A stretch of 33,007 nt of DNA. Origin: Funiculus sociatus GB2-C1. Lineage in GTDB: Bacteria > Cyanobacteriota > Cyanobacteriia > Cyanobacteriales > FACHB-T130. Positions within the stretch are counted from its first letter, which is position 1. Every line of letters starts with the position of its first letter. Shown one piece after another: positions 1 to 6,004 of this stretch. A program made the position numbers and the translations under genes. The stretch spans positions 1-33,007 of the forward strand of contig NZ_JAMPKJ010000064.1 of assembly GCF_039962115.1 (NCBI RefSeq), written 5' to 3'. Below the pieces are notes generated by a model, which was not told where the DNA came from, ran no database searches, and was given only the letters and a program-made list of their open reading frames with translations.

Positions 1-93
1 ATCGTTGAAGATTTAATGAGATTAAATCGCAATAAATTAGAGCATTATTTACGAGGGATGAGGGCTATGAAGCTCATTGTATCAACGTTTTAG
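1..93 (+). CDS. Possible 3' end of a gene cut by the window edge
   Basis: Frame 1 is open from the first base to a TAG at 91-93. It gives about 30 residues rich in Leu, Arg and Asn that look like the amphipathic end of a protein. No start is visible because the window begins inside it, and I do not recognise the family. A 12-bp inverted repeat follows about 60 bases downstream and could be its terminator. A 30-codon open frame can arise by chance, so this is only a possibility. Confidence 0.25.
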   Translation: MVEDLMRLNRNKLEHYLRGMRAMKLIVSTF

Positions 94-152
94 CTTTCAT
101 GTCGCCCCCTCAGCAATCATATAGGAGCTATTTGGTATTTTATTCATGAATA

Positions 153-190
153 TAACGCCAGTTTATCTATAGAATGAAAAACTGGCGTTA
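153..190. terminator. Stem-loop, possible terminator
   Basis: A perfect 12-bp inverted repeat (TAACGCCAGTTT at 153-164 and its complement at 179-190) surrounds a 14-base loop. No strong T run follows on either strand, so it is either a weak intrinsic terminator or another structured repeat. It lies between the possible gene end at 93 and the gene starting at 323. The octamer AACGCCAG recurs at 297 and, inverted, at 1088. Confidence 0.4.
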
Positions 191-322
191 TCATTACTAT
201 GCAGGACTACCAAAATAGGAAGAATACGACGTAAGAGAGTTTCAACTCTATCGTAATGCAAGCACTAGAGCAAAGATATAGAATTTAAAAAGATGAAACG
301 CCAGAGTAATTCGTAGAGTGTC

Positions 323-790
323 ATGCTGCAAGAATACGAAATAGCCGATTTGTGGTTGAATGACTTAAAAAACAAGGAAGTAGCCGATGTTATAAAGCGC
401 TTCATTGCTGACTTATATTTTAGTTTGAACCTTGAAAATCTCTCAGATTGTATTGAAATTCGCGAGGACAATTCAATCAACCTTATTTTAGGGATTTTTA
501 ACTTGTCTAACGTTGAGCCTTTTGAAGAACTAGAGACGGAGCGTGGAGAAATAATCTTTTTACATTCTCCTGAAATAGAGGTTTATATATCTAATGTTCT
601 AGAAAGGGATCTAGAACAGAGATTTCAACAAGCAGGACTAGATTATATTGTGGTTTCCAATGCTTCCGTTGAGGAAGAATGGGGTGAATCAGTTTGCTGG
701 GGGTTAAGTCTATCGATTTACTCAAGACAAGGTTATGAGGAGGAAGAAATTGAAAGGGCTAGGAAAGCTGAGCAAAAAGCTTTAGCATGA
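323..790 (+). CDS. Hypothetical acidic protein, 155 aa
   Basis: An open frame of 155 residues starts at an ATG and stops with TGA at 788-790. The protein is acidic, has no signal peptide or membrane segment, and ends in a charged helix (EEEEIERARKAEQKALA). Its composition and regular hydrophobic spacing look like a real small soluble globular protein, but I do not recognise the family. No strong ribosome-binding site precedes the ATG. The same frame stays open after the TGA and runs into the next ORF, so the stop could be a recent nonsense mutation in a longer gene. No functional assignment is justified. Confidence 0.55.
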   Translation: MLQEYEIADLWLNDLKNKEVADVIKRFIADLYFSLNLENLSDCIEIREDNSINLILGIFNLSNVEPFEELETERGEIIFLHSPEIEVYISNVLERDLEQRFQQAGLDYIVVSNASVEEEWGESVCWGLSLSIYSRQGYEEEEIERARKAEQKALA

Positions 791-859
791 CAAGCAGTTT
801 TAAAAGCGAAAGGAAGGCGTTCTCGCAAACGCACTTTAGATAATCTGGTTGTTTCGAGC

Positions 860-1063
860 GTGGTTTATCAAACTAAATTCTTTAAGATTAAACAGCTTCT
901 TTACAAGCTGGAAGTGGAATGTTTGGTAGTATTCCTTCAATCTAAAGGATGGCAGTCAATCGCTCGAAAATTGGTTTCAGCTGGCGGTCAGAAAAACCAG
1001 AAGCGTTGGTACTTTGAGTCCTTAGCCGAAGCGCAAGCTTTTGTTGAAAACTTTGATAAGTAA
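860..1063 (+). CDS. Small hypothetical protein or 3' part of the preceding gene
   Basis: A 67-residue open frame begins at a GTG and ends with TAA at 1061-1063. It is in the same frame as the gene ending at 790, and codons 791-859 between them are open and encode a basic stretch (LKAKGRRSRKRT). It could therefore be an independent small gene using the GTG, or the tail of a longer protein separated by the TGA at 788-790. The sequence has a plausible helical C-terminus (SLAEAQAFVENFDK). I do not recognise it, and no clear ribosome-binding site precedes the GTG. Confidence 0.35.
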   Translation: MVYQTKFFKIKQLLYKLEVECLVVFLQSKGWQSIARKLVSAGGQKNQKRWYFESLAEAQAFVENFDK

Positions 1064-1163
1064 AAAGAATTTGCGATAAAAAAGCCTCTGGCGTTGAAAC
1101 CAAGGGTGGATAAGATTGCTTGATAGCGCATCTCTGCATTTAATTTTAGTTTAAACCTTTGAC

Positions 1164-1551
1164 TCACTCAATCATCGTCCTTGCAAAATCTAATAACTGG
1201 TCTGCATTCCATTCATCTATCTCTACTGACAGATTTTCAATCGTTGCAACGTGCGAACTATCGAGCAGTGCGCCAGAGAAATTAAGGCGATTTCTTCTAT
1301 GAGGGATTGCGATTCGGTCATCTAGGTTTGAATTTGCCAGCATGGATAAACAAAGGTAATCGCGCTTACTTAAGGTGGGGGTAATTTATTTATTGCTCGT
1401 CGCACTCAACCTTACCCAAATTCCAAGCACAGCACCTAATGTTTAAACGTTTTATATTTTCCAACTTTACAGATAATATGCCGCCATTGTCTGAAGCTTT
1501 CAAGCCATCAAATTGGGGCGGGTCTAGAAAATCTATTTCTACATGATCATA
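1164..1551 (-). pseudogene. Coding-like remnants downstream of the PEP-CTERM gene
   Basis: Two open stretches on the minus strand read like protein. One ends at TGA 1164-1166 and is open back to 1388, with an ATG at 1341-1343 that would give 59 residues ending in EWNADQLLDFARTMIE. The other ends at TAA 1390-1392, has no ATG, and is open back to the stop codon of the PEP-CTERM gene at 1552-1554, in that gene's frame. Composition is protein-like, but neither stretch is a complete recognisable gene. They may be decayed gene ends, or the first may be a real 59-aa gene. Confidence 0.3.
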
Positions 1552-2265
1552 CTAATTTATTCCGACATCCCGATTTCTTTTGGGAAAAAGTAGATAGAAG
1601 GCTCCAAATGCCAGTAGGCTTAGGGGCGACATCGGTTCGTGAACAGGAGTTGGAGGTGCGATGGATAACCGTGGAGGTCCAAGTTCGGAGTCTTCATCTC
1701 CATCAATTAATAAGCAATTACTAAGGAGTATTTCAAACAAAGAGCCGCCACAGATGGTATATCGGTCGCTAGTTGCTGTAGAAAGCCGAACCCCCAAAAA
1801 AGGATTGCCTGTTGCTAAAGTACTGATTACCAGATCGGTTATATCAATACTTACAATGTTTAGTGAACTACTGGCTTCAAAGGTTGTAAAAAAAGAGCCA
1901 GCAAAGAAATCATTGGGACTAACAATCCCATCCCCAGTAAATGTGAATACATCAAGAAAACCTAGAGAACCTTCCTCATCAATATTGCCCGCTTCGAGAC
2001 GCAATTTTACTGAAGAAAATTCATTCAAAGCTAACTGGCTTATATTGTATTCAAATACACTTCTGTCTTCAGAATCAACTACTTTGTTTACAGCCAAAAA
2101 GTCAAGTAATAGAGGTTCCTCAAAGGGGAAAAAACGAAGTCCTCTTGCGTCAGAAGGGAAAATATCAAAGGCTTGAACGCTTGAGAGATTAGTTAAAGAG
2201 AAAACCCCTAAGCTCAGTGCAGCACTAGCGGCGGTAAATGCCACTTTTTGATAAATGTTGGTCAT
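1552..2265 (-). CDS. PEP-CTERM sorting domain protein
   Basis: This 237-aa exported protein has an N-terminal signal peptide (hydrophobic core AALSLGVFSL, likely cleavage after VQA near residue 32). Its C-terminus has the layout of a PEP-CTERM sorting signal: a HEP motif (VHEPMS), a hydrophobic segment (LLAFGAFYLLF) and a basic end (PKRNR). In that family exosortase recognises the signal at the membrane and the protein is released to the surface or extracellular matrix. The usual Pro before EP is His here. The middle of about 170 residues is beta-rich with alternating hydrophobics, and resembles extracellular beta-sandwich modules rather than an enzyme. The ATG is preceded by a weak AGGG. No exosortase gene lies in the window. 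The product is probably a surface or matrix protein of unknown ligand. Confidence 0.75.
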   Translation of the reverse strand: MTNIYQKVAFTAASAALSLGVFSLTNLSSVQAFDIFPSDARGLRFFPFEEPLLLDFLAVNKVVDSEDRSVFEYNISQLALNEFSSVKLRLEAGNIDEEGSLGFLDVFTFTGDGIVSPNDFFAGSFFTTFEASSSLNIVSIDITDLVISTLATGNPFLGVRLSTATSDRYTICGGSLFEILLSNCLLIDGDEDSELGPPRLSIAPPTPVHEPMSPLSLLAFGAFYLLFPKRNRDVGIN

Positions 2266-2470
2266 ATCAGAACCCTGTAAACTCTTCTACCCTTGACTTT
2301 AGTTCTCATCCAGGCTTTTAATATGAAAAGTTGATGAAGCCAGTCCGAACTTATGTAATTAGCGTAAAGTTGGGATAGCGAAAGGTGAGACATATACAGT
2401 TAAAAGTACCTAATTCTCAAGGCATCTAACCACCGTTACAGCACAGATTGAAGCATTATTTTTATCCTAA

Positions 2471-2703
2471 TTAGCTGGTAGGCTCGGTCGGTGTACTCCA
2501 ATAATAGTTACAGCTCAAGCAATTCCATCTTTGCTTTTTATACTTCAACCCTTTGCTATGAACCTTTACTCCTCCACAAGCTGGGCATGACGGTTTAATT
2601 AGGTTGGACTGTTGAGATGATTTTGTTTCCAGCGCTAACTTTCAATTAGCTGAGGCATCTCGTTAAGTTCGTCATTCTGAGCTGCAATTATCTGTTGAGC
2701 CAT
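2471..2703 (-). pseudogene. Frameshifted small zinc-ribbon protein
   Basis: The ATG at 2701-2703 lies 2 bases after the stop of the ribbon-helix-helix gene. It opens a 22-codon frame ending at TAG 2635-2637. In another frame, 2471-2641 continues with a clear zinc ribbon, CPACGG...WNCLSC (C-x2-C, 18 residues, C-x2-C), followed by an aromatic tail and TAA at 2471-2473. The zinc-ribbon frame has no ATG or GTG of its own, so the pair is best read as one small gene broken by a frameshift. A programmed shift is the less likely alternative. The ribbon resembles the zinc-binding ends of transposase-associated proteins (InsA type). It is probably the second gene of a two-gene operon. Confidence 0.45.
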
Positions 2704-2705
2704 AT

Positions 2706-2834
2706 CTAGATGTTAATTACAAATTGATTAACGCTGGTATCCTGCTCAGATGCCGCCACCTTGACAGCCTTATATAAATCTTTATGCCTATCCAGCCGCA
2801 GGTTTAGCTGAATCCTCTCTTTACCATTGCTCAT
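2706..2834 (-). CDS. Small ribbon-helix-helix DNA-binding protein, 42 aa
   Basis: The ATG at 2832-2834 and TAG at 2706-2708 give 42 residues with the ribbon-helix-helix layout. There is one beta strand of alternating residues (RIQLNLRLD), a first helix (HKDLYKAVKVAASEQ) and a turn into a second helix (TSVNQFVINI). This is the minimal fold of CopG, Arc, ParG and omega type repressors, which dimerise through the strand and read DNA with it. The second helix is short, so the protein may be slightly truncated. An array of TGTCTAG heptamers begins 16 bases upstream of the ATG and would suit autoregulation. The zinc-ribbon frame begins 2 bases downstream. The gene is easily missed because of its size. 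Confidence 0.55.
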   Translation of the reverse strand: MSNGKERIQLNLRLDRHKDLYKAVKVAASEQDTSVNQFVINI

Positions 2835-2849
2835 ACTATTTTTCTTGTG

Positions 2850-2948
2850 CTAGACAGCAACTAGACAATAGCTACCACAGAGTCTAGCCAAATGTCTAGA
2901 AATGTTTAGCTTTTGTCTAGTTTAAATGCCTAGCTAATTACCTAGACA
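2850..2948. promoter_or_regulatory. Heptamer array, candidate operator or partition site
   Basis: Eight copies of TGTCTAG or its complement CTAGACA lie within 99 bases. Exact copies begin at 2850, 2861, 2893, 2914 and 2942; one-mismatch copies begin at 2881, 2903 and 2927. Neighbouring copies are mostly 10-13 bases apart, near one helical turn. The array sits directly upstream of the minus-strand ribbon-helix-helix gene. Proteins of that fold (omega, ParG, CopG) are known to bind iterated short repeats, so an operator or centromere-like role is inferred. Confidence 0.55.
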
Positions 2949-3275
2949 CTCAGCATTGATTTAGCAAAAACAGAAATTCTGTTGAGTAAATTGTTTTAGT
3001 TAAAGACCTCTCTAGTTGGGACAAAACTAGCTTATGCCAAGCTGCGCCAAGTGGAGGTGAGTTCTTATCGCTCCCTTGTCTCCATCTGGCTATGTTGATT
3101 TTTTTTATCAATACTTTCGATAGGAGCTGAGAGAGGATTTTCCTGTAATCCCGAATATATAATTTTCCCGACCTGCCCGACAATTGGGGATAGCATTGAT
3201 AGCGTTGCAGCGGCTCCGAAAATTTGTTCGTTTTTAGCTTCCAGATAAGGGGGTTTGAGTAGCAGTTGAGCATGA

Positions 3276-3500
3276 GCAACAGCTATACGTTACTTAACGT
3301 ATCCCTCTTCTGTCACTCTCCGGGAAGGCAATCTCCACAAGCCTTATCAGTCAATCAATACAAGCTATCCTATTAGAAAAAGTTGGTGGCTGTATTTGTT
3401 GTTAGAAAAAAATCTGGCGATCGCTTAATATACAAAGGCTCTAGAGTTCAGAAATGGCAAATGTTTTCGGAGAGTGACAGAAGAGGGGTATAGCTGTTGC
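3276..3500. repeat. Interrupted long inverted repeat, MITE-like
   Basis: The right arm 3468-3500 is the reverse complement of the left arm, which is split into 3276-3287 (GCAACAGCTATA) and 3303-3322 (CCCTCTTCTGTCACTCTCCG). About 14 extra bases (around 3289-3302) interrupt only the left arm. The 145 bases between the arms contain a GCGATCGC site and no supported gene. This looks like a non-autonomous element or folded repeat of about 225 bp. No flanking target duplication was identified, and the 2949-3548 interval holds no supported gene. Confidence 0.5.
3285..3302. other. 18-bp palindrome, att-like
   Basis: Perfect 8-bp arms ATACGTTA and TAACGTAT flank a 2-base centre CT. The palindrome spans the extra bases in the left arm of the inverted repeat. 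Its right half, CTTAACGTATC, recurs 35 bases beyond the tyrosine recombinase stop at 5933-5943, and CATGAGCAA precedes both copies (3271 and 5923). A recombinase core site is possible but unproven. Confidence 0.3.
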
Positions 3501-3548
3501 CACAAAGGTCAGGACATATCTAACGACTGAAACGACCACACACTAGTA

Positions 3549-4043
3549 ATGAACCTTCTGCCTTTTGCTATATCTAGTCACGGGTACCAAATTGCTGTCT
3601 GTCGCACTGCCTCTGAGGAATTGAAGCAGCTAGGGGTGCGGGTTGAGGAGGGGATTGATATTACTTCTGATGCTTCGGTGGCAGATTGACGTGATCGCTG
3701 GGGTGATACTGCGATTGATGTTCTGATTAACAATGTGGGAATTTTGAAGCCGGTCACGCTGGAAGATTTTAATTTTGAGAGCATTTGGGAGCAGTTTGAG
3801 GTGAATGGTCTGGGTCTTTTACGAGTGAGTCAGGCGCTATTGCCATTTCTCAAAGTAGGCTCCAAGATGGTGTTGATGACGAGTCGGATGGAATCGATCG
3901 CAGACAATACCTCTGGCAGTTCCTATGGCTACCGGATGTCTAAAGTAGTGTTGTCGATGGCAAGCAAATCACAGGCTCATAACCTCAAATCGTGTGCGCT
4001 CGCGGCAGCTATGTTTGTCCACAAGCCAGGAATAAAAGTTTGA
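3549..4043 (+). pseudogene. Short-chain dehydrogenase, 5'-truncated and interrupted
   Basis: One frame from 3549 to TGA 4041-4043 encodes the middle and C-terminal part of a short-chain dehydrogenase/reductase. Visible are the strand before the acidic residue (IAVCRTASEELKQLG), the NNAG-type motif as NNVG, a catalytic serine region (MVLMTS) and the Y-x-x-x-K motif (YRMSK). An in-frame TGA at 3687-3689 interrupts it. The N-terminal Rossmann motif is missing, and the C-terminus degenerates after HNLKS. It is therefore a dead gene. A second copy with only the N-terminus lies at 4719-4838. The family reduces or oxidises small alcohols and ketones with NAD(P). Confidence 0.7.
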
Positions 4044-4167
4044 ACTATCAAGAACAAAAACTTTACTCTCAGGAGTCAGACAAGAGAATTTGTACTCCTG
4101 TGGAATTAGCTGTAGCTACGCCACATCATCGCTATCTCAAAACTGTTTCAATCAAGGAAGAACTAAC

Positions 4168-4653
4168 ATGACTGGCGTTAAAACCTCTACTTCAAAGAAG
4201 CTGATTGTAACAATGGCGATCGCCATTGCCTCAATCGGAATGACGAGCTGTGTTAAATCAGAGAATTATGGCTCTAAGGAAGCTCAATCAAATACTGTTG
4301 ATCAAGTTAAATCCAATGATTCGGGAAATTCACAAGATAATTTCGTAGCTAAGGCTGACGAAACTAAACAAACCTCACGCGAACAACCTGGCATTGGCAC
4401 AGTTAAAAATATGGTAATGGGAGATTTGATGTGCTATGTCACGTTAGTAGATGAAAACGCAATCCAGCATGAGGTTGGTGCCGATTTTGAGATATGTGCA
4501 AGCCCAAATACTTTCTTAAATCAGAAAGTTCGCGTTTCTTATGAACTCGTTTCAATCAATGATTGCCAAAGTGCTGAACCCTGTGGCAAAACCCGAAAGG
4601 AATCCATCATTACAAAAATGGAAATCATTGAGCAGGGAAACCCTAACAACTAA
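4168..4653 (+). CDS. Putative lipoprotein
   Basis: I place the start at ATG 4168 because AAGGAAG precedes it at good spacing and because the protein then begins with a clean lipoprotein signal. That signal is a basic N-region (TSTSKK), a hydrophobic core (LIVTMAIAIASIGM) and a lipobox ending TSC at residue 29. After the cysteine comes a Ser/Asn/Lys-rich linker of about 50 residues, then a compact domain of about 85 residues with four cysteines (CYVTL, EICAS, NDC, EPCG) that could form disulfides. It is predicted to be lipid-anchored in the periplasm. I do not recognise the domain. An upstream in-frame start at 4090 would bury the signal and is less likely. It stands between two broken dehydrogenase copies. 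Confidence 0.7.
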   Translation: MTGVKTSTSKKLIVTMAIAIASIGMTSCVKSENYGSKEAQSNTVDQVKSNDSGNSQDNFVAKADETKQTSREQPGIGTVKNMVMGDLMCYVTLVDENAIQHEVGADFEICASPNTFLNQKVRVSYELVSINDCQSAEPCGKTRKESIITKMEIIEQGNPNN

Positions 4654-4718
4654 CTGACAAACTCTCAGTAATGATGAATGGGCAATCACCAGACAAAATG
4701 CTGCATTGAGGCAATCTG

Positions 4719-4838
4719 ATGGCGACTTATCTGATTACAGGGGCAAATCGCGGTATTGGTTACGAATACTGCGGTCAGCTTCGACAACGGGGAGATACGG
4801 CGATCGCAGTCTGTCGCACTGCCGAGAGTGCAACATAA
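4719..4838 (+). pseudogene. Short-chain dehydrogenase N-terminal fragment
   Basis: ATG 4719 is preceded by GAGG at 8 bases and begins a textbook dehydrogenase N-terminus: MATYLITGANRGIGYEY, with the T-G-x-x-x-G-x-G cofactor motif at residues 7-14. It continues to IAVCRTA and then hits TAA at 4836-4838, losing everything downstream. The last 15 matching bases (4809-4823) are identical to 3597-3611 in the truncated copy upstream. The two fragments are therefore paralogous copies with opposite ends missing, or one gene whose halves were permuted. It is not functional alone. Confidence 0.7.
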
Positions 4839-4913
4839 CTGAAACTTGTGTTGAGCGAACGCATCCCATGAAACAATACTTGCTAGAAGAACTTTCCGAG
4901 CAAGTAATGAGCG

Positions 4914-5888
4914 ATGAGTGACTCCCCAATAATGACTTCTACCCCAGAGTCGTCAGAGTTAGTACTGACTGTGCCACTACCCTTGACCCGACACCCGGCG
5001 CACGTCTATCTCACGTCTTTGGGGCAGGGGTCTCGTCCGACGATGCGGGGTTCTCTCAACGCGATCGCGTCAATGTTAACTGCTGGAGAGTGTGATGCGA
5101 TGACGCTCGATTGGTCTAAGTTGCACTACCACCATACAGCAGCGGTCAGGGCTGTATTAATGGAGAAGTATAGTCCCGCCACGACCAACAAAATGCTCAC
5201 GGCGTTGAAAAGAGTGTTGCAGGAGGCGCTCAAGTTGGAGTTAATTTCTGAAAAAAACTATAAGGGGGCGACTGACCTCCGACCGGTTCCCGGTAGCAAA
5301 GGTTTGAAAGGTCGTGCCTTGAGTCGGGACGAAATTGCGGCTCTTGTTAAGGTCTGCCAAAACGATGCCACTCCCACTGGGGTAAGGGACGCGGCGTTGA
5401 TTGCCATCTTACGGGGTTCTGGAGTGCGTCGGAGGGAGTTAGTCAATTTGGATAAGAGTGATTTTGAAGAGTCAACGGGAGCGATTGAAGTTCGCGAGGG
5501 GAAGGGAGGGAAAGACCGGACAGTATATCTGTCTTCTCAGGCAATTCGGGTGGTGTTAAATTGGCTAGCGGTTCGGGGGGACCCTCCTGGACCACTATTG
5601 TGTCCGGTGAATAAAGGCAAGCGAGTCACCATCAGACGCCTTACCTCTCAGGCGGTGTTATTCATCTTGCAAAAGCGGGGAGAAGAGGCGGGTGTTGCAT
5701 CTTTTAGTACGCACGATTTCAGGAGAACGTTTATCTCTGACTTATTGGATGCGGGTGTGGATTTGGTAACGGTTCAACGCCTCGCGGGACACTCCGACCC
5801 CAGTACCAGTTCTCGCTACGACCGAAGACCCGAAGCGGTGAAGCGTCAGGCGGTGGAACTTTTGGACTTGCCGGGGCTTTCTGAATAG
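4914..5888 (+). CDS. Tyrosine recombinase/integrase
   Basis: This 324-aa protein has the two-part layout of phage-integrase family enzymes. An N-terminal SAM-like core-binding domain (about residues 25-120) precedes a catalytic domain (about 130-318). Catalytic residues are visible: Arg in GSGVRRREL, Lys in GKGGKDR, His-x-x-Arg in HDFRRTF, His in LAGHSD, and the nucleophile Tyr in SSRYDRR. Such enzymes cut and rejoin DNA at specific core sites. It lies alone, without an excisionase. A 17-codon ORF (4868-4921) ends in an 8-base overlap with the ATG and could couple translation. Higher G+C than the neighbouring intergenic DNA suggests it travelled here. Candidate sites are at 3271-3303 and 5923-5943. 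Confidence 0.9.
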   Translation: MSDSPIMTSTPESSELVLTVPLPLTRHPAHVYLTSLGQGSRPTMRGSLNAIASMLTAGECDAMTLDWSKLHYHHTAAVRAVLMEKYSPATTNKMLTALKRVLQEALKLELISEKNYKGATDLRPVPGSKGLKGRALSRDEIAALVKVCQNDATPTGVRDAALIAILRGSGVRRRELVNLDKSDFEESTGAIEVREGKGGKDRTVYLSSQAIRVVLNWLAVRGDPPGPLLCPVNKGKRVTIRRLTSQAVLFILQKRGEEAGVASFSTHDFRRTFISDLLDAGVDLVTVQRLAGHSDPSTSSRYDRRPEAVKRQAVELLDLPGLSE

Positions 5889-5922
5889 TCAATTATGGTA
5901 AAATTGGAGACAAAGTTGTTGT

Positions 5923-5943
5923 CATGAGCAAGCTTAACGTATC
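5923..5943. other. Candidate recombinase site, right copy
   Basis: CATGAGCAA followed after one base by CTTAACGTATC repeats the two blocks seen at 3271-3279 and 3293-3303, where they are separated by 13 bases instead. The pair brackets the broken dehydrogenases, the lipoprotein and the recombinase (about 2.65 kb). The match is short, so this is a suggestion only. Confidence 0.25.
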
Positions 5944-6004
5944 GGCTCGCAGACTAAATGAAGTTTGTACGACTTTCGTGAAATTTTAGCGACCGAATTC
6001 GATA

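Noticed and set aside
297-1095. 10-bp inverted repeat AACGCCAGAG / CTCTGGCGTT around the first two ORFs, as possible transposon ends
   Set aside because: Matches of this length at such a distance are expected many times by chance in 33 kb, and there is no transposase or target duplication.
2950-3279. 109-codon minus-strand ORF opening at TTG
   Set aside because: Overlaps the inverted repeat arm, has no ribosome-binding site and no recognisable pattern; composition looks like chance in A/T-rich DNA.
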